NCBI GenBank assembly: GCA_050330955.1
Contig: JBHJHJ010000109.1
Span: forward strand, 1-36,605
Direction of reading: 5' to 3'
Origin: JBCCAG01 sp050330955
GTDB taxonomy: Bacteria; Cyanobacteriota; Cyanobacteriia; CAKZMO01
Length of the DNA: 36,605 bases
Shown here: positions 23,813 through 30,006 of the stretch, in pieces
Layout of the letters: each line of letters begins with the position of its first letter
Numbering within the stretch: position 1 is the first letter of the stretch
Position numbers and translations under genes: made by a program
The notes under the pieces: generated by a model
Told to the model about the DNA's origin: nothing
What the model saw: only the letters and a program-made list of their open reading frames with translations
Databases searched by the model: none

Positions 23813-24013
23813 ATGAGCCATACGTATGAAGTCTTCGTAGATATCCGCGAATGCGAGGGAATGGCCTGTGCCAACAGCCGCAGGATGTCGGCACGATACG
23901 AAATCGCTGCTGAATCTGCTCACAGCGCTGACTACGCCGCTCGCTCCCACGCAGGACACGATTTCCCAAATGCCGCTGAGCTTGACGTCCGGATTACGCG
24001 AATACTTCAGTAG
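23813..24013 (+). CDS. Small protein of unknown function
   Basis: 66 aa from ATG 23813, fixed by GAGGTGA at 23801-23807. Sequence starts MSHTYEVFVDIRECEGMACA and ends ELDVRITRILQ. It is soluble, with two cysteines (CEGMAC) and an alternating pattern suggesting a beta-alpha-beta fold of about 60 residues. I do not recognise the family. A hairpin and an intrinsic terminator follow, and a possible promoter with a dyad precedes it, so it looks like an independently transcribed real gene. Confidence 0.7.
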   Translation: MSHTYEVFVDIRECEGMACANSRRMSARYEIAAESAHSADYAARSHAGHDFPNAAELDVRITRILQ

Positions 24014-24040
24014 CGCTCGTTGTAGAGATATGAATTTTTA

Positions 24041-24105
24041 GGGACATGGCACGCCATGTCCCCACCGCCTGACTCCGCCTACATTCAAGCCGTGGCGGAG
24101 TTTTT
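24041..24105 (+). terminator. Hairpin plus intrinsic terminator
   Basis: Two stems in a row: GGGACATGG/CCATGTCCC (24041-24049 / 24054-24062) with a four-base loop, then ACTCCGCC/GGCGGAGT (24072-24079 / 24094-24101) followed by five T (24101-24105). The second is the likely plus-strand terminator of the small gene at 23813. It ends two bases before the opposite-strand stop codon. Confidence 0.75.
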
Positions 24106-24106
24106 G

Positions 24107-24976
24107 TTAGGTCTGGGCTGAGGCATAGGCGCTCAGTAAGTCAGAATGAATTGCTTCGGAGGCGCCGATCGCCAAGCCCGAGCGCTGATAGTTTTCGCAG
24201 GCGTGTAGCGGCGCTAAGGGCTCTCCCGTCAGCGTGGTCACAATGCAGCCGGCCTGCTGCGCTAAAAAGGCGATCGCTGCCCCATCAATGAATTTTCCGC
24301 CCCGCAGCAGCGCCCCGGAGAGGTCGCCGCTCAGCAGCCCATTCACGTTGGGAACTAGCGTGGTTTTAGAGTAGTCGGCCTTGATGTCAATCAACTGGTA
24401 GCGATCGAGGCCCTTGGCGTAGCGGCCCATGTCCCAACCCAGAAAAATCCGGTTGGTGGACGGGTCCACCTGCAGCGGCTGGCAGTCTTCTAGGTCGTCG
24501 GTCAGCTTCCCTACAAAGGCCCCCTCGTTACGCAGGGCGTAGTAGTAGCAGTCCTGGGCGGGGGTGAGGGCGATGACGGCCTCGAAGTCATCGGCGTTGA
24601 GTACCCCCAGAATAATTTGGTAATTTGGGTGGTTGTCGAGGTAGAAGCGGGTGCCATCAATGGGGTCGAGGGTGACGAGGTAGTCGCCGTTCGGGCCGAG
24701 GTCGGTGGCGCGGAAATATTTGGTGTTGTAGGTCTTTTCGTATTCTTCGCCGTGGAAGCGAATGTCGGGAAATAGCCCCAGCAGCGCCACTTCTACAAAG
24801 GTTTGCACCGACAGGTCGGCGTCGGTGAGGGCGGCGGCAAAAAAGTTATCCCCTGCGCCCTTTTCGGGGTGGGCGGCAATGCGGGCCTGGATATGGCCGG
24901 AGTAGGCGGCTGCCACCCGCAGGTGGGGCAGCAGGGCTGCGAGAATTTCCTGGGGAGTTGGCGTTGTAGACGGCAT
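24107..24976 (-). CDS. Inositol monophosphatase-family phosphatase (CysQ/bisphosphate nucleotidase-like)
   Basis: 290 aa from ATG 24976 (MPSTTPTPQEILAALLPHLR). The open frame continues to 25060, but the extra 28 residues do not look like the family. Metal-site motifs: 'FHGEEYEKT' (the GEE metal ligands), 'LDPIDGTRFYLDNHPNYQI' (DPIDGT motif), and 'FIDGAAIAFLAQQAGC', standing where the usual WDxAA motif would be. Hydrolyses a small phosphomonoester such as inositol phosphate or 3'-phosphoadenosine phosphate with Mg2+; substrate not resolvable by sequence. 112 bp separate it from the upstream adenylate cyclase gene on the same strand. Confidence 0.88.
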   Translation of the reverse strand: MPSTTPTPQEILAALLPHLRVAAAYSGHIQARIAAHPEKGAGDNFFAAALTDADLSVQTFVEVALLGLFPDIRFHGEEYEKTYNTKYFRATDLGPNGDYLVTLDPIDGTRFYLDNHPNYQIILGVLNADDFEAVIALTPAQDCYYYALRNEGAFVGKLTDDLEDCQPLQVDPSTNRIFLGWDMGRYAKGLDRYQLIDIKADYSKTTLVPNVNGLLSGDLSGALLRGGKFIDGAAIAFLAQQAGCIVTTLTGEPLAPLHACENYQRSGLAIGASEAIHSDLLSAYASAQT

Positions 24977-25088
24977 GATTTTAATAAAGGCAAGTGGCCC
25001 TTGCTGGACCACTATTGGGACAATGTAGTTATCCCACATCTCACCGCGATGGCGATACATCGTTCCCTAGGCGGTGGCGGACAAAGCT

Positions 25089-26402
25089 TCAGGAGGAAAC
25101 CGTCTGCAGCCACCTTGGGGCCTGGTCCATCTCAGTATCTGGATTGATAGCCTTGTAGCGATCGACAAATTTTCCGTTGGGGAGCGTCCCAGCCGCATCG
25201 CGAGAGAGTGGCCTACGAATGCCTTCGACCAGATGCATTTCTAAATATCCTTTGTCTTTGACCAAGACATCACCGCGATGCTCGAAGTTGAAAAAGCATT
25301 TGACTAAGTCGGCCGTAGCTTTAGAAACATTGACCCTGCCAGGTACACCGAAAGATTCCATACGGGATGCCACATTAACCGTATTCCCCCAAACGTCGTA
25401 AGCAAATTTTTTCCGGCCAATAATTCCAGCCATGACCGGCCCAGAATGGATGCCAATGCGAATGTTCCAGTAGGGCTGATTCGACTCTCGCTTTTGGTTT
25501 TTCCGGAGGCGAATAAACATCTGCATCTCTAGAGCCGCTAAAACTGCATCAATGGCATGGGTTGGGTTCGGAGTTGGAATGCCACCGACGCACATGTAAC
25601 CATCGCCAATCGTCTTGAGTTTTTCTAAACCATACTTTTCGACAATTTCGTCAAAATATGAGAAGCAAGCATCCAGTTCATTTACGAGAATCTCTGGGCC
25701 AAAGTATTCTGAAAGCTTGGTAAACCCCTTGAAGTCAGCAAAAAGAACTGACGCGCACTCGTAGTGAACGGGATCTACTTTGCCCGTGTTTCTTAATTCT
25801 TTTGCGATCGCAGCTGGTAAGATATTCAACAGTAGGTTCTCAGACCGACGCTGTTCTTCTTCAAGAACGGCGTAGAGTCGATTGATCTCTTCAAATCGCT
25901 TAGCGTTTTGCAGGGCAGAGGAAAGCTGCAGCCCCAACAGATAGCCAACGCGAATATCATCTAGGCTGTAAGCGGTAGGGGTCGTAGATGAAAAAACAAT
26001 GGCGCCAAATCGCTCCATTTGATGCTCAAGTGGAATAACCATCGCGGCTGAGTGGTCAGGCCAGAACATATCGTCCGACCGGTGGATTAGCTGGGGCTGC
26101 CCTGATGCTAAAGCAGTATTAATGGGATTACGCTTAAGCCGGTTAATTTGGCTCAACGTCAAGCTAGGTCCAAACAGATTAATCAGCGGGCTTTTTGATC
26201 CTGAGCACGGCAGGTAAATACTGAGATGGGTAAAGTCAAGTAGCCACTTCGACTTTTTACCAAAGATTTGGAATATTTCACTAGAATTGAGGGAACGGTT
26301 AATCGCAACCGCAATCTCATTAATAGTCGCAATCCGACTGGAAAGCGCCTGGGCTGATGCCAGAGGGTTCTGATTCCGTAAATCTTTTGCAACGTTCACC
26401 AC
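25089..26402 (-). CDS. Class III adenylate cyclase with N-terminal GAF domain
   Basis: 437 aa starting at GTG 26402 (next codon is also GTG). Residues about 20-170 form a GAF-like sensory domain; 170-200 a helical linker (RLYAVLEEEQRRSENLLLNI); 212-400 the cyclase domain. All catalytic residues are visible: metal Asp223 (FADFKGFTKLSE) and Asp267 (TIGDGYM), adenine-specifying Lys263 and Asp336 (DVWGN), transition-state Asn343 and Arg347 (VNVASRM). The Lys/Asp pair indicates ATP rather than GTP as substrate. It lies upstream of the inositol-phosphatase gene, on the same strand, with a long inverted repeat behind its own promoter region. The GAF ligand is unknown. Confidence 0.93.
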   Translation of the reverse strand: MVNVAKDLRNQNPLASAQALSSRIATINEIAVAINRSLNSSEIFQIFGKKSKWLLDFTHLSIYLPCSGSKSPLINLFGPSLTLSQINRLKRNPINTALASGQPQLIHRSDDMFWPDHSAAMVIPLEHQMERFGAIVFSSTTPTAYSLDDIRVGYLLGLQLSSALQNAKRFEEINRLYAVLEEEQRRSENLLLNILPAAIAKELRNTGKVDPVHYECASVLFADFKGFTKLSEYFGPEILVNELDACFSYFDEIVEKYGLEKLKTIGDGYMCVGGIPTPNPTHAIDAVLAALEMQMFIRLRKNQKRESNQPYWNIRIGIHSGPVMAGIIGRKKFAYDVWGNTVNVASRMESFGVPGRVNVSKATADLVKCFFNFEHRGDVLVKDKGYLEMHLVEGIRRPLSRDAAGTLPNGKFVDRYKAINPDTEMDQAPRWLQTVSS

Positions 26403-26492
26403 GCAAACAACACATCCCTGTTGGTTGATTTCAATCCTGCCGATAAAGCGCGCCTAATTCATCCCTTTATGGCAATGCGAATCACGCCTAAA

Positions 26493-26543
26493 TTACTTGA
26501 GGAAGTGGTTTTTCCATGGCGAAAAAACCACTTCCTCAAGTAA
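26493..26543. repeat. Perfect 21-bp inverted repeat (possible terminator)
   Basis: Arms 26493-26513 and 26523-26543 are exact reverse complements around a nine-base loop. Each arm ends in a T or A run at the loop side rather than outside, unusual for a terminator. It lies between the cysteine-less AhpD-fold gene (stop 26578, minus) and the cyclase gene (start 26402, minus), so it may still separate their transcripts. Confidence 0.8.
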
Positions 26544-26577
26544 TCTCAGCTTAGCCAAGAAGCCAAAGGTAAGGCGA

Positions 26578-27120
26578 CTAAAGTGCGTCAACCTCTAAAC
26601 CAATAGCATCAGTGTACTGATTTATCTGGGTAAAAAGGTTCGCCGTCGCGATAACTTCAAAAATCTCTTTGTTGTCTAAGCCGTGGTCACGAAGATTTTG
26701 GTAATCGGTGTCCGCCAAACTTTGGGGAGCAGTTGCGGCACGAAGCCCAAAGCTAATGATGGCCTTTTCGCGGTTTGGCAAAGGGCAGTTTTCAAAATCT
26801 GTGACTAAAGTTCGTAAAACCTCTTCACTGATGCCAAGGACAGATAAGCCGTGAAGATGGACCTTAAGCGCGTACTCACTTTGATTTGCCTGGGAAACTG
26901 CAACTCCCACCATTTCCTTTAGCGTCCGAGGCATCTCTCCCTCCAAGATAATCGAGCGAAACTTATGCCAATTCGCTTCAAGAAAATCAGGATTTACCGC
27001 CATAGACTTAAACAAATTGGGGACCACACCAAAGCCCAGCTCGGTAGAAATCTGCTCATAGATAGATGTTATTTTGTCGTCTGATGTGAAGTCGGGTTCA
27101 AAAAGATCAACGTACACCAT
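26578..27120 (-). CDS. Carboxymuconolactone decarboxylase/AhpD-fold protein lacking the redox cysteines
   Basis: 180 aa from ATG 27120 (MVYVDLFEPDFTSDDKITSI). The helical peroxidase-related AhpD-like fold is recognisable: 'TELGFGVVPNLFKSMAVNPDFLEANW', 'LKEMVGVAVSQANQSEY' and 'GLDNKEIFEVIATANLFTQIN'. The family motif N-x-C-x-Y-C-x3-H aligns with Asn79-Gln80-Ser81-Glu82-Tyr83-Ala84-x3-His88, so both redox cysteines are replaced while Asn, Tyr and His remain. The only cysteine is Cys112. A peroxidase/reductase role through CxxC is excluded; a decarboxylase-like or binding role is possible. The frame extends upstream to 27558 but that part is antisense to the riboswitch. Confidence 0.85.
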   Translation of the reverse strand: MVYVDLFEPDFTSDDKITSIYEQISTELGFGVVPNLFKSMAVNPDFLEANWHKFRSIILEGEMPRTLKEMVGVAVSQANQSEYALKVHLHGLSVLGISEEVLRTLVTDFENCPLPNREKAIISFGLRAATAPQSLADTDYQNLRDHGLDNKEIFEVIATANLFTQINQYTDAIGLEVDAL

Positions 27121-27368
27121 AAAAACCTGGAAAAAGCTAGATAGCATCACTGTAATAACTGTATTGCGGTAGATTGTCTGGAAATCCGGATAAATTAGAA
27201 AGAGATTAAAAAATGTTGAGTGAATAATTTTATGGAGTCGGCCAAACCCAGGCTTATGGTGCCAGGCCCGTACCCTACAGGACTGAAAGTTGCGGCGGCA
27301 GTCATGGTTTTCAAGGCGATCGCCCCTAGAATCTGGCCAGTGTCCAGAGAAACATTCAACAGAAGCGC

Positions 27369-27396
27369 TATGATGACCAAGCAAGTATGATGACCA
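27369..27396 (+). repeat. 11-bp direct repeat with 17-bp period
   Basis: TATGATGACCA occurs at 27369-27379 and 27386-27396. The second copy lies at the 5' edge of the cobalamin riboswitch. Confidence 0.85.
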
Positions 27397-27530
27397 GTGG
27401 TGAAATGGGAAAGTCCGGTGGGTTGCACTGCAACGAATCCGGCGCTGTGCCGCAGCTGTGATCGAGGGTGCTCGCGTGAGTACAGGCTCGTCAGTCAGCA
27501 TGCCATTCGCCGCTCCACTCTGCTTTCCTG
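27386..27530 (+). promoter_or_regulatory. Cobalamin (adenosylcobalamin) riboswitch controlling cbiX
   Basis: Conserved blocks in order: GGGAA (27407-27411), CGGTG (27416-27420), ATCCGGCGCTG (27438-27447 region), CCGCAGCTGTGA (27450-27461) and the B12-box AGTCAGCATGCC (27493-27504). They match the cobalamin element consensus (GGGAA, GGTG, CCGC-A-CTGT, AGYCAG..GCC). No intrinsic terminator separates it from the ATG at 27550, so control is probably at translation: the ribosome site GGGAG (27539-27543) could be masked by kissing-loop pairing. Boundaries are approximate. Confidence 0.9.
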
Positions 27531-27549
27531 CGTCGCATGGGAGAGTGTA

Positions 27550-28560
27550 ATGCCCCAAACCAAATCTTTTGTTTCAGCCGAGATTCTTAACTCGGCCCAT
27601 TCCGTACCGCCGCTAGAACCGCTGCCGCTGCGGCGCCCAGTGCTGCTCATTGGCCACGGCAGCCGCAGCGATCGCGGTCGGCAAGACGTGCTAGATTTTG
27701 CCGCCGCCTATCAGGATCTCGACCGCAGCCGTCCGGTGGTGCCCTGCTTTTTAGAACTCACCGAGCCCACCATCCAGCAGGGGGTAGACGCTTGCGTTAA
27801 GCAGGGCTACACCGACCTGTCGGCTCTGCCGGTGCTGCTGTTTGCCGCCCGCCACAACAAGTTCGACGTCACCAATGAACTCGATCGCGCCCGCCAGCGC
27901 CACCCCAAGGTGACCTTCCACTACGGGCGTCACTTCGGCATCACCCCCACCATCCTAGAGCTGTGGCGATCGCGTTTAGCTGAACTGGACACCCCCACCT
28001 GGAACCCGCACCAAATCAGCCGAGCCGACACCGTGCTGCTGGTGGTGGGGCGCGGCTCTAGCGATCCTGACGCCAACGGCGACCTGTGCAAGCTGGCCCG
28101 CCTGCTGTGGGAGGGCAGCGGCTATGGCGTGGTGGAAACCTGCTTCATCGGCATTACCCATCCGCGCATGGAAGAAGGCTTCCGGCGATCGCGCCTCCAC
28201 TCTCCCAAGCGCATTGTGGTGTTGCCCTACTTTCTTTTTACCGGGGTGCTGATGGAAAAAATCGCTGACATCGCCGCCCAGCAGCAGGCCGAGTATCCCC
28301 ATATCCAGGTGCAGTGTTTACCGGAAATGGGGCTGCATCCCCAGCTCTTTCGAGTGCTGCGATCGCGGGAAATCGAAACTCAGCTGGGCCAGGTGCAGAT
28401 GAACTGCGAGATGTGTAAGTTTCGGCTGGCGGCGGGTGAGGCATCCCACGGCCATCACCATCATGGTCATCACGGTCACCATCATGGGCATGACCATGGA
28501 CAGCCTGATCCATACGCCATCCCTGCCCAATACCACGATCGCATTTGGCAAATTCCGTAA
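27550..28560 (+). CDS. cbiX: Sirohydrochlorin cobaltochelatase CbiX (long form)
   Basis: 336 aa from ATG 27550; the frame reaches back to 27397 but that part is riboswitch. Two tandem chelatase domains: the first begins LLIGHGSRSDRGRQDVLDFA (His36 is the catalytic-type histidine) with 'LPVLLFAARHNKFDV'; the second begins TVLLVVGRGSSDPDANGDL with 'IVVLPYFLFTGVLMEKI'. Then comes MNCEMC (Cys286, Cys289), the MxCxxC iron-sulfur motif described for the long CbiX of Bacillus megaterium, and a His-rich tail, 18 residues of His/Gly/Asp (about 298-315), that can hold metal. Inserts Co2+ into sirohydrochlorin for B12 synthesis. B12 riboswitch control supports cobalt over iron. Confidence 0.95.
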   Translation: MPQTKSFVSAEILNSAHSVPPLEPLPLRRPVLLIGHGSRSDRGRQDVLDFAAAYQDLDRSRPVVPCFLELTEPTIQQGVDACVKQGYTDLSALPVLLFAARHNKFDVTNELDRARQRHPKVTFHYGRHFGITPTILELWRSRLAELDTPTWNPHQISRADTVLLVVGRGSSDPDANGDLCKLARLLWEGSGYGVVETCFIGITHPRMEEGFRRSRLHSPKRIVVLPYFLFTGVLMEKIADIAAQQQAEYPHIQVQCLPEMGLHPQLFRVLRSREIETQLGQVQMNCEMCKFRLAAGEASHGHHHHGHHGHHHGHDHGQPDPYAIPAQYHDRIWQIP

Positions 28561-28603
28561 CGCGCTACGACCATAGCGGTCCCCAATTGCGTCAAGTACA
28601 AAT

Positions 28604-28635
28604 TAGGGCAGTGGTGACGTGCCACCACTGCCCTA
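28604..28635. terminator. Perfect 13-bp hairpin between convergent genes
   Basis: TAGGGCAGTGGTG (28604-28616) and its exact reverse complement (28623-28635) flank a six-base loop in the 97-bp gap between cbiX and the opposite-strand gene. No T-run follows directly; probably a bidirectional terminator. Confidence 0.7.
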
Positions 28636-28657
28636 CAGATAAAGTTTAGAGAAAAGA

Positions 28658-29005
28658 TTAACCGTTATTGAGGGTCTCGCGGTTCTCTTCCTCAAATCGG
28701 GGGCTGAGGCCTTCACCGTCGGCCTCACCGTCGAATTCCTCCGATACAGTTTCACCTTCGGTGGATTCAGTTTGCATAGAAGCGCCTGCTTCCATTTCGT
28801 CTGAGTCGGTTTCCATCTCCATATCGACCTCTGCTTCGGCGTTGTTGTAGTCGGGGTCGGTCGTATCTTCATTAGTCACTGCGGGGTCAGCACCTTCTGG
28901 AGGCGTGCTCTCGAACAGTTGGGCATTTGCCTTGAGGGCGCTGAGCGGTGACGCAATCATAGCGAATGTCAGCAGGGAAAGAGTTGTAAGGGCTAGGCGC
29001 TTCAT
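28658..29005 (-). CDS. Acidic exported protein of unknown function
   Basis: 115 aa from ATG 29005. Signal peptide (MKRLALTTLSLLTFAMIASP, cleavage near KANAQ) followed by about 85 residues very rich in Glu, Asp, Ser and Thr with Met-Glu runs (EVDMEMETDSDEMEAG) and no cysteine. It should be disordered and strongly negative, so cation or calcium binding or a spacer role outside the membrane is conceivable, but I recognise no family. It may be a periplasmic counter-ion protein. It diverges from the VTT gene over 183 bp. Confidence 0.7.
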   Translation of the reverse strand: MKRLALTTLSLLTFAMIASPLSALKANAQLFESTPPEGADPAVTNEDTTDPDYNNAEAEVDMEMETDSDEMEAGASMQTESTEGETVSEEFDGEADGEGLSPRFEEENRETLNNG

Positions 29006-29188
29006 AAGTATCCTAGTTACAGTTAATGTCTCGCAGGTGTCAATACAGACGTTTGCAAGGACTTATGCTACCTATTGTGTAGATTCATTAACTAAGCTGT
29101 TATCTGCACCTGGTGTAGGAGTGAATTTTGATACCCCTAGTCTTTGGACGGGTACTAGAGTATACCTAAAGAGGGAACATCTATACCA

Positions 29189-29893
29189 ATGAACATTTTG
29201 CGGCGCCGAAAACTTTGGTTATTGCTTCTAGCAGTCGTCCTACTCGTCGTCGCTGGGATGGCGCTACCGGTTCGAGAGTGGTCTGCTGTTGGAACGAGCT
29301 GGCTGCGATCGCTCGGCCTTTGGGCCATTCCAGTGTTCGTCGCCGTATACGTTCTAGTGACCGTCGCTTGCTTGCCAAACGTTGCGCTGATTTTGGTCGC
29401 TGGCACGGTGTTTGGCTTGCCTAAGGGAATTGCGGCGGCTTCAGTGGCCGATACGCTGGGTGCGATAATTTGCTTTGTGCTAGGGCGCACAATTGCCCGG
29501 CAGTGGGTGCTGAAGTGGATGAGGCAATACCCCGATCTAGCCTCAATTGATAATGCCGTAGGCCGTGAGGGATGGAAAATTCTCCTGCTGAGCCGACTCT
29601 CGCCGATGATTCCCTCCAATTTACTGAATTACGGGTTTAGCTGTACCAAGGTTGGCTTTTGGCCCTACATCTTGTCCACGTGGCTCGGAATGCTGCCGGT
29701 GATTGGACTTTACGTTTACCTGGGCTACTTTGGAAGCAGCCTCTTCGGGGGTGAAAACTCTACGAAGATGCTGATATTCAAGGCTGGTGGAGTGGTGCTC
29801 ACCGTTGGAGCAGGGGTCTACGCCACTCGAATGGCAAAGGCGGCGATCGCTCGTGGAGACGCGCAAAATGGAATTGCAAAGGATGAGCCGTAA
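29189..29893 (+). CDS. VTT-domain (DedA/TVP38/TMEM64) membrane protein
   Basis: 234 aa from ATG 29189. Hydrophobic helices flank the conserved VTT core: 'LPNVALILVAGTVFGLPKGI' (re-entrant G-rich hairpin), 'ADTLGAIICFVLGRTIARQW', 'LSRLSPMIPSNLLNYGFSCT' and 'ILSTWLGMLPVIGLYVYLG'. Proteins of this family are thought to scramble or transport phospholipids and support membrane homeostasis; substrate unknown here. The upstream 183 bp holds divergent promoter sequences, including the repeated T-rich stretch before 29189. Confidence 0.92.
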   Translation: MNILRRRKLWLLLLAVVLLVVAGMALPVREWSAVGTSWLRSLGLWAIPVFVAVYVLVTVACLPNVALILVAGTVFGLPKGIAAASVADTLGAIICFVLGRTIARQWVLKWMRQYPDLASIDNAVGREGWKILLLSRLSPMIPSNLLNYGFSCTKVGFWPYILSTWLGMLPVIGLYVYLGYFGSSLFGGENSTKMLIFKAGGVVLTVGAGVYATRMAKAAIARGDAQNGIAKDEP

Positions 29894-29974
29894 CCCTCGT
29901 CTATTATGAGAAGTGGCGTTTTGATTTAGCCTAGTAATCTACTCTTCGACGCTCAGATATATGGAAACTCAGTG

Positions 29975-30006
29975 CAATGGGGCCTAAAAGCAATGGGGCC
30001 TAAAAC
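29975..30006 (+). repeat. 16-bp-period direct repeat at the start codon
   Basis: CAATGGGGCCTAAAA occurs at 29975-29989 and 29991-30005. The ATG of the first copy is out of frame with the gene; the ATG of the second is in frame. Confidence 0.9.

Noticed and set aside
27397..27549. N-terminal extension of CbiX
   Set aside because: It is the riboswitch read as codons; ATG 27550 has a ribosome site and the family start.
27121..27558. N-terminal extension of the AhpD-fold gene on the minus strand
   Set aside because: It is antisense to the cobalamin riboswitch, has no AhpD-family features and low similarity to protein-like composition; ATG 27120 gives the normal family start.
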